DNA of 64,000 nucleotides from Victivallis vadensis (GTDB lineage Bacteria > Verrucomicrobiota > Lentisphaeria > Victivallales > Victivallaceae), in NCBI RefSeq assembly GCF_003096415.1, contig NZ_QEKH01000002.1, positions 208,280 to 272,279 on the forward strand, given 5' to 3'. This document shows positions 51,333 to 60,627 of this stretch, one piece after another. Each line of letters opens with the position of its first letter. Within the stretch, counting starts at the first letter, position 1. The position numbers and the translations under genes were made by a program. The notes beneath the pieces are model-generated. The model was given only the letters and a program-made list of their open reading frames with translations. It had not been told where the DNA came from and did not search any database.

Positions 51333-51866
51333 ATGAACAAAGCCGTCCTGCCGCCGTCACTGTGCGCCCTGCTGTTTCTGGCCGGGTGTGTCTTTGAACC
51401 CTACCGGGAGACCGCCCGGTTCGACCTGACCGTCGCGCCGACTGAAGCCGCGCCGGTCCGCCCGGTGATGGTGCTTGAGCTGCGCAACGATTCCAGTTCC
51501 GGCCTCCGCATCCAGTCCCGCGCCGCTTCCGGCGAAGTCATCGGCGATCCCTACAACCAGTGGGTGCTGCCTCCCGGCGAGCTGGTCAGCCGCGCGCTGA
51601 ATCTGGCGCTGCTCCGCGACGGGGCGCAGAATCCGCTGCCGCTCTCCGGCTCCATCGAACGCTTCGAGGTTGACCGTGCGGAGCGGCTTTTCCGGTTCAG
51701 CGGCTTTTATGCCGTGGCCGGAACCGGAAAAATGCGCCGTTTTGAAATCGCAACTCCCGTCACCGGCGACGGCGCCGAACAGGTCGCTTCCGCCGCCTCC
51801 GCCGCCGTGGCCGAGCTGGCCCGCCGGATCGCCGCCGACCACTTCGGGGACGGAAAACAGCAATGA
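51333..51866 (+). CDS. PqiC/ABC-transport-auxiliary-type lipoprotein
   Basis: 177 residues from ATG 51333 (ggagtggggg upstream; a GTG three codons earlier is in frame). Lipoprotein signal ending in the lipobox LAGC (Cys19). The body shows the ABC_trans_aux/PqiC pattern: RFDLTVAPTEAAPVRPVMVL, an RAASGEVIGDPYNQWVLPPG segment with the conserved tyrosine/trp region, GSIERFEVDRAERLFRFSGF, and a final helix ASAAVAELARRIAADHF. Such lipoproteins accompany MCE lipid transporters. Its last bases overlap the MlaE start (atga). Confidence 0.75.
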   Translation: MNKAVLPPSLCALLFLAGCVFEPYRETARFDLTVAPTEAAPVRPVMVLELRNDSSSGLRIQSRAASGEVIGDPYNQWVLPPGELVSRALNLALLRDGAQNPLPLSGSIERFEVDRAERLFRFSGFYAVAGTGKMRRFEIATPVTGDGAEQVASAASAAVAELARRIAADHFGDGKQQ

Positions 51867-52681
51867 ACGCCCGGAGTCCGAGATCGCTGAAACAGCTCTG
51901 CATCGAAGTCGCCGACTCGGCGATCGCGCTGCGCGACGATCTTTGCTTGTTCTGCACCTTCAGCCGCCAGCTCGGCAAGGCGACGCTCGACGCGATCCGC
52001 CATCCGCGTAAAATCCGCCGCTACGATGTGTACTATTACATGGACAACTGCGGCAGTGACGCGATGCCGATCATCGCGCTGCTCGGCTTCCTGATCGGAG
52101 TGATTCTCGCGTTTCAGGCGATCGTGCAGCTGCGCCGTTTCGGCGTGGAGAGCTATGTGGTCAATCTGGTCGGCACCGTGATTGTGACCGAACTCGCGCC
52201 GCTGGTGACCGCGGTGGTGCTCGCCGGGCGGACCGGTTCGAGCTTCGCGGCCGAACTGGGAACGATGAAGGCCGACGAGGAGATCGACGCGATGGTCACG
52301 ATGGGGTTCGATCCGGGGAGGTTCCTGCTTTTTCCGAAGATGCTTGCACTGTTGCTGATCATGCCGGGGCTGACCATCATCTCCGACGTCTGCGGCATCG
52401 CCGGCGGCATGGTGATCGTCTGCTCGATGCTGCAGGTCTCCACCGGGGAGTACCTGACCAAGACCTTTGAAATCATCCAGCCGATCGACCTGGCGCAGGG
52501 GTTGGTGAAAAGTTTCGTATTCGCCGTGATCGTCGCCGGAATCGGCTGCATGAAGGGGTTGAACGCCGAACGCAACGCGCAGGGGGTGGGCCGTTCCGCG
52601 ACCAGCGCGGTGGTCACGAGCATTTTTCTGATCGTTGTAACCGATGCGATTCTGACCAGTTGCTTCGGCATCGCAAGCTAA
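51863..52681 (+). CDS. mlaE: MlaE-family lipid ABC transporter permease
   Basis: 272 residues, about five membrane helices, inner-membrane permease of MCE phospholipid transporters. Family landmarks: DAMPIIALLGFLIGVILAFQ, FGVESYVVNLVGTVIVTELA, PLVTAVVLAGRTGSSFAAEL, GTMKADEEIDAMVTMGFDP, FVFAVIVAGIGCMKGLNAE, GRSATSAVVTSIFLIVVTD. Followed 13 bp later by the MCE protein. The partner ATPase (MlaF) is not adjacent. Confidence 0.92.
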   Translation: MNARSPRSLKQLCIEVADSAIALRDDLCLFCTFSRQLGKATLDAIRHPRKIRRYDVYYYMDNCGSDAMPIIALLGFLIGVILAFQAIVQLRRFGVESYVVNLVGTVIVTELAPLVTAVVLAGRTGSSFAAELGTMKADEEIDAMVTMGFDPGRFLLFPKMLALLLIMPGLTIISDVCGIAGGMVIVCSMLQVSTGEYLTKTFEIIQPIDLAQGLVKSFVFAVIVAGIGCMKGLNAERNAQGVGRSATSAVVTSIFLIVVTDAILTSCFGIAS

Positions 52682-52694
52682 AGGATATTGAATC

Positions 52695-53714
52695 ATGAAT
52701 GAAGCCAACAAAGTCAAACTCGGCGCTTTTCTGCTGATTTCGATCACGCTGCTGATCACGGCCTTCCTCGCCGCCGGAATCAGCCAGATTTTTTCGCCGA
52801 AGTTCCATGCGGTCACCATTTTGAATACCTCGGTGGAGGGGCTGGCGGTCGGTTCGCCGGTTAAATACCTCGGCATGCCGATCGGCAAGATCACCCGCAT
52901 GGCGATGCGCGAAAACGACGGCTGCGTGGCGGTTTATTTCGACATCTTTCCGGCGGCGGTCGAAACCGAGGATTCCGACGACGACACCGGTACGGTCGCC
53001 GACATCGCCAACATCATGCACCGTAAGAACCTGATGTGCTTCATCAACGCCGCCGGAATCATGGGCGGCACCTATCTGGAGCTTTCGATCAACGAAAGCA
53101 GCCAGCCGGCGCTGCCCCATCTGGAATTCAAGCCGCAGCCCGGCGTCAGCTACATTCCGTCGCGTCCGTCGCACATCGGCAACGCGATCCAGAACATCAG
53201 CCGGATGCTGGACGAGCTGGAAAAGGTCAACTTCATCCAGCTCGCCGACAAGCTGAACCAGACCCTCGACAATATGAACGACATCCTGAACCAGAGCGAG
53301 CTGCGCAGTACCCTCAAAAGCGTGAACAACATCTGTTCGACGCTGGAGAACACGGTGCAGCGGCTGCAGACGGTGCTCTCCGACGCCAACGTGGAAAAGC
53401 TGAACCGTTCGATCGACAACATCGACATCAGCGTGCAGAACCTGAAGCGTACCGTCTCCAGCGACGAACTTTCCGCGACCGTCAAGAACCTGAATCAGTT
53501 CCTGACCGACGCGCGGCGGGTGCTGAACAGCGCGGAAAGCTCCGGCAAACAGCTCGGCGCCGAAGCCGGCCAGCTCAAGCTGAGGCTGGAAATGAGTCTG
53601 ACCCGGCTCGACAACGCCCTGAAGGAGTTCGCCGATCTGGCCCGCAACATCAGCGCCGATCCCGGCCAGTTTGTCCGGGGCAGGCAGGAAAAACCGGTCC
53701 AGCCGGCGAAATAA
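52695..53714 (+). CDS. mlaD: MlaD-type MCE domain protein
   Basis: 339 residues. One N-terminal membrane helix (residues 8-30), then a single MCE domain (VEGLAVGSPVKYLGMPIGKI, MCFINAAGIMGGTYLELSIN). The domain is interrupted by an acidic loop (TEDSDDDTGT near residue 97). A long helical region (about 155-320) with heptad-like N-D-I-L-N-Q and L-K-S-V-N-N repeats probably forms a tunnel or needle, as in other MCE proteins. Substrate-binding component of the lipid transporter with the MlaE-like permease. Confidence 0.9.
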   Translation: MNEANKVKLGAFLLISITLLITAFLAAGISQIFSPKFHAVTILNTSVEGLAVGSPVKYLGMPIGKITRMAMRENDGCVAVYFDIFPAAVETEDSDDDTGTVADIANIMHRKNLMCFINAAGIMGGTYLELSINESSQPALPHLEFKPQPGVSYIPSRPSHIGNAIQNISRMLDELEKVNFIQLADKLNQTLDNMNDILNQSELRSTLKSVNNICSTLENTVQRLQTVLSDANVEKLNRSIDNIDISVQNLKRTVSSDELSATVKNLNQFLTDARRVLNSAESSGKQLGAEAGQLKLRLEMSLTRLDNALKEFADLARNISADPGQFVRGRQEKPVQPAK

Positions 53715-53772
53715 CCGTCTGCAGAATGGGGCCGCCGGGGGAAGGGAAAAAGCAAAACACGGGGAGCGGAAT

Positions 53773-56700
53773 ATGGGGGTTCTGAAACACGGCAGGCTTT
53801 CCGCCGCAATAGGGGTGGCGGTGTTTCTGCTGGCGATGTTCGCAATCCTCGGCCCCCTGCGTCCCGTTGAGCTTCTGCAGGATGACAAATCAACGCAGTA
53901 TTGTTTCGGCCCGGTGTTCCGGCCGCGTAAGATTCCGGTGATACCGGCGGATTCCGGCCCGCTCTCGCGGCTTGCGGCCCGCACGGTGGCCGACACGCTG
54001 GCAGAGGCGCTGCCGGACATTCAGGTCGAACTGCGGGAATTGCAGGATTCCGCCCCGGTTCCGCCGCCGGAACCGCTTGCCGGGGTGGAGCCGCTTCTGG
54101 TCGCCTGCAGCGACAGGTCGCTGTTCCCGAAAGATCACACCCCGCCGCAGTCCGTGGTCGCGGTGCGGCTGGATACGCTCGATCGCGCTCTTTCGCATCA
54201 CTGCCGGGCGTGGCCTTTCGAGGCCAACAGCGGCAACGGCATTTATTTTCACGGCGTCCGGCTCGCCGGTTCCGGTGTCCTGATGCGGAATCGGGCGGTC
54301 CGGCAGGTGGCCCGCAAATTGGCCGGTGAGTTCCTGAAAGCATGGAGAGTGCCTCCTGATACCGTCTGCGATCTTACGGAGGAGCTGCAGGCGTTCGCCG
54401 CGCCGGAGAATCGCTTCGGAGAGCTGGGCGGGCAATTGCTGCTGGCCGGTTCCGATCCGACCCGGAGCTGTTTTGAAATCCGCCGTTATCCGTTGACCGG
54501 CACCCCGGAGGAGACCGGGGAGCAACTGACTGCCCTGCTGCAGCGCAACGGCTTCGAGCCGGTCGAACGCCGGAACCGTCCCCGCCACCACATGGCGGCG
54601 AGTTGTGAAATCGACTTCGAGGGTGGCGACCGGCTTCAGGCGCGGCTGCACCTGCCGGACTGGTCGCGTCCCCGGCCGGAGAAAGGGAGTTTCAGCATTC
54701 CGCTGGATTGTGCGCTGCTCTACCTCAGCGAAATCTCCTCCGCCAAGCCTTCCCCGGAGGCCGTGACGCGCTTTCGGAAGCTGAAACCGCACTCCTTTTT
54801 GCGGGCGGGCGGCTTCTGCACACTGACCGGACGGACTCTGGCGGAGGAGTTCGACCGGGTCGCTGCCGATCCGCAGTATTCGGTTGCGGAGCTTTTCACT
54901 CTCTATTACACGACGCGCGGAACCGGGCAGCTCCCGGTCTGCGGGGAACGCCGCTCCGGACTGCTGACCCGGATCGCCGACCGGCTGGCGGAGGACCGGC
55001 AGTCCGCCGCTTTCATGAACCACATGTCCTCTTTGCGCAGTGAGGTGGGGCTGGAGAAAAGCTGCACCCCGGAGCAGGAGGCGCAACTGGGCAGGCTGCG
55101 GCCGCTGCTGGTGAAGCTGGACGGTCCCGAACTGGCCCGGACCGGAACCGCCGAACTGGAAGTGCCGCTGGAACTGGGTGCGTTCCTGCTGCGGATTTCG
55201 CCGTTCCAGCCGACCTGGCCTGCCCAGATGCTGACGGTGCAGAACCGGCCCGCGCCGGATGGGAAGCCGCGGTGCCGATTTGAAGGATGGAGTTCCGACG
55301 AGCCGTCCGGCGCTCTTTGCTGTTATTCGCGTTATCTGGAAGCCGACGGCCGTGCGGGGAGTGTTTCGATAGGGCCTCGGCAGTCGTTGAGCGAAGGTGA
55401 ACTCCATTTTGAAGGCTCCATCGACGCCGGAGCCGGAAAGTTCCGGCTCAAGGTCCGGTATGAGCCATTTCCCGTGCCGCCCGCTCCTCCCCGCAAAGTC
55501 GATGTGGGCGGGTATTCCAGCCGTATGGATCTTCCCGGTATTGCCGTTCGGCGGCTCGTTATTCAGCCCGGCCAACCTGCTCCCGATTGCCGGAGGGCAG
55601 CTGGAATCGTGGCGGAATGCCTGACTCGCAACCTGCCCGATACAATCCGGGTTGAGTACCGTGATCCGTTCCTGACGCCGGTTACCGGTTCCGACTGGTT
55701 GGCCGAGACCGTTACGGTCCAGCTTCTCCGTCTGGACCGGAAGCCCGACGAGCTGCGGCTGGTGTTACGCACTTTGCCGTTTACCGCACTGCCGTATTTA
55801 TGGGCTGACCAGCCGTTGAAACTCTACGCCGGAGCCATGGAATCCAGCCAATGGGAAAGTATCTATACGTTCACCCCGGAAAATGAGGCGGAGGCCCTGA
55901 AATTGGCGGCTGCCGGGCTGTCCATCTCCTACCCGGATTTCGCCATCCGCCGCTCCCTGCCGGAATATCTCTCTGCGGCACCGTCGAAACATGCTTTTTC
56001 CGGTTGGCCGAGTGGAACGCTGTTGCAGCGTGGGCGGACACCGGAGCAGCGCAGCGTCGAAATCTATTTTATCCCCTTTGGCCCTTCTCCGGCGGAAACT
56101 TGGCAAAAGCAGATGGAACTGTTGAAACATCATGGTTTTCTTCCGTCTCGTGCGGGAAGAAAGCTTTCCGCTTCCTCCGTTCTTCCCGAACGGTTCCGGG
56201 TTGAACACGTGGATGGACGTGTCGCGGAGCTGACTCTGACCGACCGGAGGGAACCGCAGAATGCGGACGGCCTGTTTCTGACTTTTTCCGAACCTGAACC
56301 GCACGCGCCCGGCGGCGAACGCTTTGAACGGTTCCGGCGCGAGGAACCGCGTTCTTTTCTCGCCGCCGGCGGGATTCGCACACTGACCGGGCCGAAGCTG
56401 AGCGAAACATTCGGGCAGCTCTGCCGGAACCCGGAACTTACCCTGCCGGAAAAATTGCAACTCTGGAGTGATACCGGTTTGCCGTATCATGCGGAAATCG
56501 CCGGGGCGCGCCGGAAATTGCTCACCGAAATCACCGACCGGATCGCCGGCATCAACGATCTTGGAGAATTTTGCACACAGGCCCGGCGGCTGCTTTCGTC
56601 GCTCAAACTTGACCGGTCCGTCACCCCGGAACAGGAGGCGCAGCTCGGCAGCGTGCGACGCTACGTATTGATCGTCGACGGTCCGGCCCTGCTCGAACAA

Positions 56701-57006
56701 CGGCGTCTTGACTTTCCGCTGGACAAATCCAAACCGCTTCCCCGAATCGTGCTGATTACTCCATTCAACGCGGAGCTGCCGCCGCTCACTTTGGTCGCTG
56801 CCGATTTCAACAGCCCCCTGCCGGACGCGTATCAATGGAATCTTCGCGACGACTTTTCCATGAATACTCTGCAATGTATCGCCGGCGAAGCTGTCAGGGA
56901 TGAGCTGCCTCCCGGCACGATCCGCATGTCGTTCACCGGTCTTTCCGGGGATTGCCCGATCCTCCGGTTCGTTTACCGTCCCAAAAGCAAAGGGAAACAG
57001 CCATGA
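53773..57006 (+). CDS. Large two-module protein of an unrecognised family, behind mlaD
   Basis: 1077 residues from ATG 53773 (ggggagcggaat upstream). One N-terminal membrane helix or uncleaved signal (residues 9-30), the rest predicted periplasmic. Two homologous modules, about 50-575 and 575-1077. Matching landmarks in each: a beta-alpha start with P-DxIxVE; GGQLLLAG/SGTLLQRG followed by an E-I-R/E-I-Y strand; RFRKLKPHSFLRAGGFCTLT and RFRREEPRSFLAAGGIRTLT; a helical pair; then TPEQEAQLG with about 275 bp between the last two landmarks in both modules. No catalytic motif recognised. Starts 58 bp after mlaD and ends with a 4-bp overlap into the next paralogue. Confidence 0.8.
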   Translation: MGVLKHGRLSAAIGVAVFLLAMFAILGPLRPVELLQDDKSTQYCFGPVFRPRKIPVIPADSGPLSRLAARTVADTLAEALPDIQVELRELQDSAPVPPPEPLAGVEPLLVACSDRSLFPKDHTPPQSVVAVRLDTLDRALSHHCRAWPFEANSGNGIYFHGVRLAGSGVLMRNRAVRQVARKLAGEFLKAWRVPPDTVCDLTEELQAFAAPENRFGELGGQLLLAGSDPTRSCFEIRRYPLTGTPEETGEQLTALLQRNGFEPVERRNRPRHHMAASCEIDFEGGDRLQARLHLPDWSRPRPEKGSFSIPLDCALLYLSEISSAKPSPEAVTRFRKLKPHSFLRAGGFCTLTGRTLAEEFDRVAADPQYSVAELFTLYYTTRGTGQLPVCGERRSGLLTRIADRLAEDRQSAAFMNHMSSLRSEVGLEKSCTPEQEAQLGRLRPLLVKLDGPELARTGTAELEVPLELGAFLLRISPFQPTWPAQMLTVQNRPAPDGKPRCRFEGWSSDEPSGALCCYSRYLEADGRAGSVSIGPRQSLSEGELHFEGSIDAGAGKFRLKVRYEPFPVPPAPPRKVDVGGYSSRMDLPGIAVRRLVIQPGQPAPDCRRAAGIVAECLTRNLPDTIRVEYRDPFLTPVTGSDWLAETVTVQLLRLDRKPDELRLVLRTLPFTALPYLWADQPLKLYAGAMESSQWESIYTFTPENEAEALKLAAAGLSISYPDFAIRRSLPEYLSAAPSKHAFSGWPSGTLLQRGRTPEQRSVEIYFIPFGPSPAETWQKQMELLKHHGFLPSRAGRKLSASSVLPERFRVEHVDGRVAELTLTDRREPQNADGLFLTFSEPEPHAPGGERFERFRREEPRSFLAAGGIRTLTGPKLSETFGQLCRNPELTLPEKLQLWSDTGLPYHAEIAGARRKLLTEITDRIAGINDLGEFCTQARRLLSSLKLDRSVTPEQEAQLGSVRRYVLIVDGPALLEQRRLDFPLDKSKPLPRIVLITPFNAELPPLTLVAADFNSPLPDAYQWNLRDDFSMNTLQCIAGEAVRDELPPGTIRMSFTGLSGDCPILRFVYRPKSKGKQP

Positions 57007-58700
57007 AACGCCGGATTTCGATCTTGTCCGCCATTGTTCTTATTCTTCTGGCCACCGGAGGGCTGCTTTGGCTGCACTGTTCCGGGAAGGAGGGGGGCCC
57101 GTCTGAAATTGTGGAAAACAGCAGTTACGGTTGCAGCTTCAACTCGCCGGGGCCGCGGCTCCGGCGGGTGCTGCTGCTGGCAGGAACTCCCGATCCGCTC
57201 AGCCGCCGGGCTGCGAAGTATACCGCGGAGGAGCTGCGGCGTATTGTTCCGGCGGATGTCCGTGTCGAATACCGCGATCCCTTTACTGCCTCCGCACCTC
57301 AGGAACGGCTTGCCGACACCCTGACGCTGCTGGTCAGCGCGGCGGAGCCGGTCGAGGCGGCTGCTGCGGAAAACGCAGATAGGCTTTCATTTCGCTGTGA
57401 TGCCGCATTCCGGAACTACGGCGGCTTTGTATTCCGCAACTGGAAAGGGCTTTCCTACAGTTCCGGTGATGGACACTATCCGTTCAAAACGGTGACGGTT
57501 TCCGTTCCGCCCGGGGCGCGGATGGCGGCGATCCGGCTGGCCGCCCGGAAATTAGCCGGGGAGTGCCGGCGCACTGTGAGCGGTACGATGGACAGATACC
57601 GGATGCCGGAGCTGCTTTACAGCCATCTCGCCGCTCCGGAAGGCTTCCCGGAGATTCCGGGCGGAATTTTGCTTCAGCGCGGCACCGCTCCGGATCTGCG
57701 CTGTATGGAGCTGTGGTACGTTCCCGCCGGAAACGATCCCGCCGCCCGGCGGGATGAGCTGCTCGCTTTCCTGCAAAGACAGGGGTTTGAACCCCGTGAA
57801 CCCGAACGCCGGTATCTGCCGGAAACCGGAGAGCTTACGGCGATCCCGCTGCGCGGCGGCGACCGTTTCTCCGGGGCGCTGATTACGCCGCTGCCGTTCC
57901 CGGAGCAATGGCAGGGCCGGGCGACTCTGCGCCCGCCCGCCTGTTTCCTGCTGTATCTGATGGAGCGGGAGAGCGCCGTCCCCGCACCGGAAACGGTGCG
58001 CCGGCTGCGGCTGCAGCATCCGCTCGCGTTTCTGCAGTTGAATGGGGTGCGGAGCGCATCGGAGCAGGAGTTGCCGGAATGTTTCGACCGGCTCCTTGCA
58101 CTTCCGGAGCTGACGCTGGACGACCGGCTTTTGCTTTACAGCCACAGCGAACGCAAATCCCCCTCTCCAGCCATAATCGATCGGCGGCAGCGGCTGCTTG
58201 CCTCGATCATCGACCGGATTGCCGCAAAACAGGGGAATCCGTCGCAGTTTTCGTCGGATGTTTCCAGTCTGCTGAGTACTTTGCAGTTCAATCGCCGCAC
58301 CACTCCCGAACAGGAAAAACAGTTGGGCCGACTTGCTTCGCTGCTGCTGAAAATCGATGAAAAAGAGTTGTGTCCGGAAGGACGGACTTTCTTCGTCCCG
58401 ATCTCCGGCAGGCCCTGTGTGGCTCTGCTCATCCCTGTGCCGCAGACTGTCGGGCAGTACTGTCTGGTTATCGCGCCGGAACAGGATGTCGTTTATCCGA
58501 AGGTCGCCTTCCGGCATCAGAATTTTGATCAAAGGGGCTTTGAATGGGGAGGAAGCAGCGGTGTCAAGTCGGAGTTCGGCATAGATTCCACTGCGTCCCA
58601 ATACGCTCTTCGCGTGGAATGGACGCGCCATTCCGAGCGGGGACAATATGAAATCCGCATCGCCTACACGCCGCCGGACGCCGGGAAGAAAGGAAATTGA
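57003..58700 (+). CDS. One-module paralogue of the mlaD-linked family
   Basis: 565 residues from ATG 57003 (atga overlap with the previous gene). Membrane helix or signal at residues 5-22 (ISILSAIVLILLATGGLLWL), then a Cys (LHCSG) that could be lipidated only weakly. Single module: LRRVLLLAGTPDPLSRRAAK, VRVEYRDPFTA, LADTLTLLVS, GGILLQRGTAPDLRCMELWY, LLAFLQRQGFEPRE, LQHPLAFLQLNGVRSAS, LASIIDRIAAKQ, TPEQEKQLGRL. These align with both modules upstream and with the next gene. Function unknown; periplasmic location expected. Confidence 0.8.
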   Translation: MKRRISILSAIVLILLATGGLLWLHCSGKEGGPSEIVENSSYGCSFNSPGPRLRRVLLLAGTPDPLSRRAAKYTAEELRRIVPADVRVEYRDPFTASAPQERLADTLTLLVSAAEPVEAAAAENADRLSFRCDAAFRNYGGFVFRNWKGLSYSSGDGHYPFKTVTVSVPPGARMAAIRLAARKLAGECRRTVSGTMDRYRMPELLYSHLAAPEGFPEIPGGILLQRGTAPDLRCMELWYVPAGNDPAARRDELLAFLQRQGFEPREPERRYLPETGELTAIPLRGGDRFSGALITPLPFPEQWQGRATLRPPACFLLYLMERESAVPAPETVRRLRLQHPLAFLQLNGVRSASEQELPECFDRLLALPELTLDDRLLLYSHSERKSPSPAIIDRRQRLLASIIDRIAAKQGNPSQFSSDVSSLLSTLQFNRRTTPEQEKQLGRLASLLLKIDEKELCPEGRTFFVPISGRPCVALLIPVPQTVGQYCLVIAPEQDVVYPKVAFRHQNFDQRGFEWGGSSGVKSEFGIDSTASQYALRVEWTRHSERGQYEIRIAYTPPDAGKKGN

Positions 58701-58702
58701 TC

Positions 58703-58774
58703 ATGCCGTTTCAAACAATTGATTTGGAAAACAACGCGTTCCAGCTTCCGCAACGAATGGAAGATGTGAATTGA
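58703..58774 (+). CDS. Possible 23-codon leader ORF
   Basis: ATG 58703 with aaggaaatt 8 nt upstream encodes 23 residues (MPFQTIDLENNAFQLPQRME plus three) and stops at 58774. The stop overlaps the TTG at 58771 (ttga), the most likely start of the next paralogue, giving a coupled arrangement. It may be a translated leader or the remnant of a deleted gene start; no homology recognised. Confidence 0.35.
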   Translation: MPFQTIDLENNAFQLPQRMEDVN

Positions 58775-60627
58775 TCCGAATGACAACCAGAAAGAATGTT
58801 GCGATGTCCCAGATGAAATCCCTTATATCGATTTTCGCCGCCGTGCTGCTGCTGTTTTCTGCCGGGGCGGTCCAATCCGGACCGGCCCGGAAGGCGGCGC
58901 CGCAGGTGTTGTATTCCACCGCCTACAATTACAGCAGCGGACTTTCCGGCATCCGCGTCCGCCGGATTCTGATCCTGCCCGGCGCACCCGACGCACTGAG
59001 CCGCACCGCGGCCGAATATGCGGCCGAAGAGCTGCGCGTCCGATTGGGAAAAGCGGCCGAAGTCGAATACCGTGATGCTTTTACCGCGCCGCTGAAACTC
59101 GAACGGCTCGGCGATACCCTGACGCTGCTGGTTTCGCGGCTCTCACGGATACCGGAGACCCGGAAAACTCCGGCTGCCGCTTCCCCGGCTGCCGCGCCGC
59201 GCCTCGCTTTCCGGCTGGACCTGCTGCTTCATCCCTCCGGCGGCCGCCTCCGTTCGCGGCAGTTGCGCATCGCTCCGATGAACGGGAACAACCGTTCCGC
59301 TCTGGTGGTCGTTTCCGATCCCGCCGGAAACCGGGACGCCGCGGTGCGGCTGGCCGTCCGGCGGCTGGTCGCTCCCCTGCGGTTGCCTCCCGAAGAGAGC
59401 GTGCTGTACGAGATTCCCGATTACCTCTATGACCATGTCACGGTGATCAAAGAGCCGCTGATCGAACTGGACGGCACTCTGCTTCAGGCCGGTTTTACGC
59501 CCCAGCTGCGCCGCTGTGAGGTGTGGAGCATTCCGCTTGAGGAAAATGTCGCGGCGGACAGGAAGGAACTGCTGGAAGCGTTGGAGGATCAGGGATTCAG
59601 CGAAGCCGACGCGCCGCGCCGCCCCTTCGCCGGAAAGGCCGATCCGAACCGGATCGATCTTCAGTATGACGATCTGCTTCGGGCAACGCTGGTGATTCCG
59701 CCGTCCGCCGTTCCGGCCGGGGACGGCGTCACGCCGGACGGTTCCAACCGGTTCCTCCTTTACGTGTCGGAAACGGAGACCGAGCCGCTTTCCGGGAAAG
59801 CCGTCCGCCGCTACCGGAAGGAGCAGCCCCGCTCCTTCCTTGCCGCCGGCGGTTTCCGTTCTCTGGACGATGCGGAACTGGCCGATACATTCGACCGGCT
59901 GGCCGCGATTCCCGGCCTCACGCTCGGCGAACAGCTCCGGCTGTACCGCGATACCGCCGGTGAGGAACAGCGCGCCATTCTCGGCGACCGCCGCGCAAAG
60001 CTGCTCGCCGCCATCGTCGAGCGGATCGCCGCCATGCAGGCGGAACCGGCTTTCCCCGGCTATATGGCGCAACTGCTGGAAGCGATCGATTTCGCGACGC
60101 CGTCGCCCGGGCATGAAAAGCAGTTGGGCAAGCTGTGGCCGCTGGTTTTCAAAGCGGATGCGAAGCTGTTGCTCAAGGAGGGCAAACTCGCATTCAGCAC
60201 GCCGTCCTCGAAGGATCCGAACCTGCTTCTGGTGATTCCGCCGCTGCGGCCGGGGGGGCGGCAATATTACCAGCTTATCACGCCGTCGCGCAAAGCCTCC
60301 GACGTTTCCCGGCTTTATTTCTCCTATCGGAATCTGGATCCGCGCGGCCGCGAGATCGGCAACTATGCCGGAAGCCGGGCGCGCGACGCCAAAGCTCCCT
60401 CCCAGACTTACAACCTGATGCTGGAGTGGGCCCGCAACCCGGAAAAGGAGTGTTATGATGTGCAGTTACGCTACACCGCCCCGACCCGGCGCTGGAACCG
60501 GTTCCGCCGCTGGCGCGACCGCCGCCGCCCGGATGCGGGGCGCCCCGGTCAGCGGGGCAATTTCAGCAGAACGGAGCCCAGAGCCGGAATTTCCAGTTCC
60601 GCCTCCGGCAGTTTCCGGGCCGGATGA
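58771..60627 (+). CDS. One-module paralogue of the mlaD-linked family with C-terminal extension
   Basis: 618 residues from TTG 58771 (ggaag 7 nt upstream); ATG 58780 or ATG 58804/58813 are alternatives. Signal peptide or helix at about 18-36 (LISIFAAVLLLFSAGAVQS). Single module: IRVRRILILPGAPDALSRTA, EVEYRDAFTAPLKLERLGDT, LTLLVSRL, DGTLLQAGFTPQLRRCEVWS, QPRSFLAAGGFRSLDD, LAAIVERIAAMQ, GHEKQLGKL. After the family end (CYDVQLRYTAPT) it carries an Arg-rich tail of about 45 residues that overlaps the 3' end of the opposing GH42-like gene by 79 bp. The tail may simply be read-through to the next stop. Confidence 0.8.
   Translation: MIRMTTRKNVAMSQMKSLISIFAAVLLLFSAGAVQSGPARKAAPQVLYSTAYNYSSGLSGIRVRRILILPGAPDALSRTAAEYAAEELRVRLGKAAEVEYRDAFTAPLKLERLGDTLTLLVSRLSRIPETRKTPAAASPAAAPRLAFRLDLLLHPSGGRLRSRQLRIAPMNGNNRSALVVVSDPAGNRDAAVRLAVRRLVAPLRLPPEESVLYEIPDYLYDHVTVIKEPLIELDGTLLQAGFTPQLRRCEVWSIPLEENVAADRKELLEALEDQGFSEADAPRRPFAGKADPNRIDLQYDDLLRATLVIPPSAVPAGDGVTPDGSNRFLLYVSETETEPLSGKAVRRYRKEQPRSFLAAGGFRSLDDAELADTFDRLAAIPGLTLGEQLRLYRDTAGEEQRAILGDRRAKLLAAIVERIAAMQAEPAFPGYMAQLLEAIDFATPSPGHEKQLGKLWPLVFKADAKLLLKEGKLAFSTPSSKDPNLLLVIPPLRPGGRQYYQLITPSRKASDVSRLYFSYRNLDPRGREIGNYAGSRARDAKAPSQTYNLMLEWARNPEKECYDVQLRYTAPTRRWNRFRRWRDRRRPDAGRPGQRGNFSRTEPRAGISSSASGSFRAG

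Noticed and set aside
53890..55575. 561-codon minus-strand frame
   Set aside because: Antisense to the two-module protein, whose repeats are conserved at protein level in the plus-strand frame.
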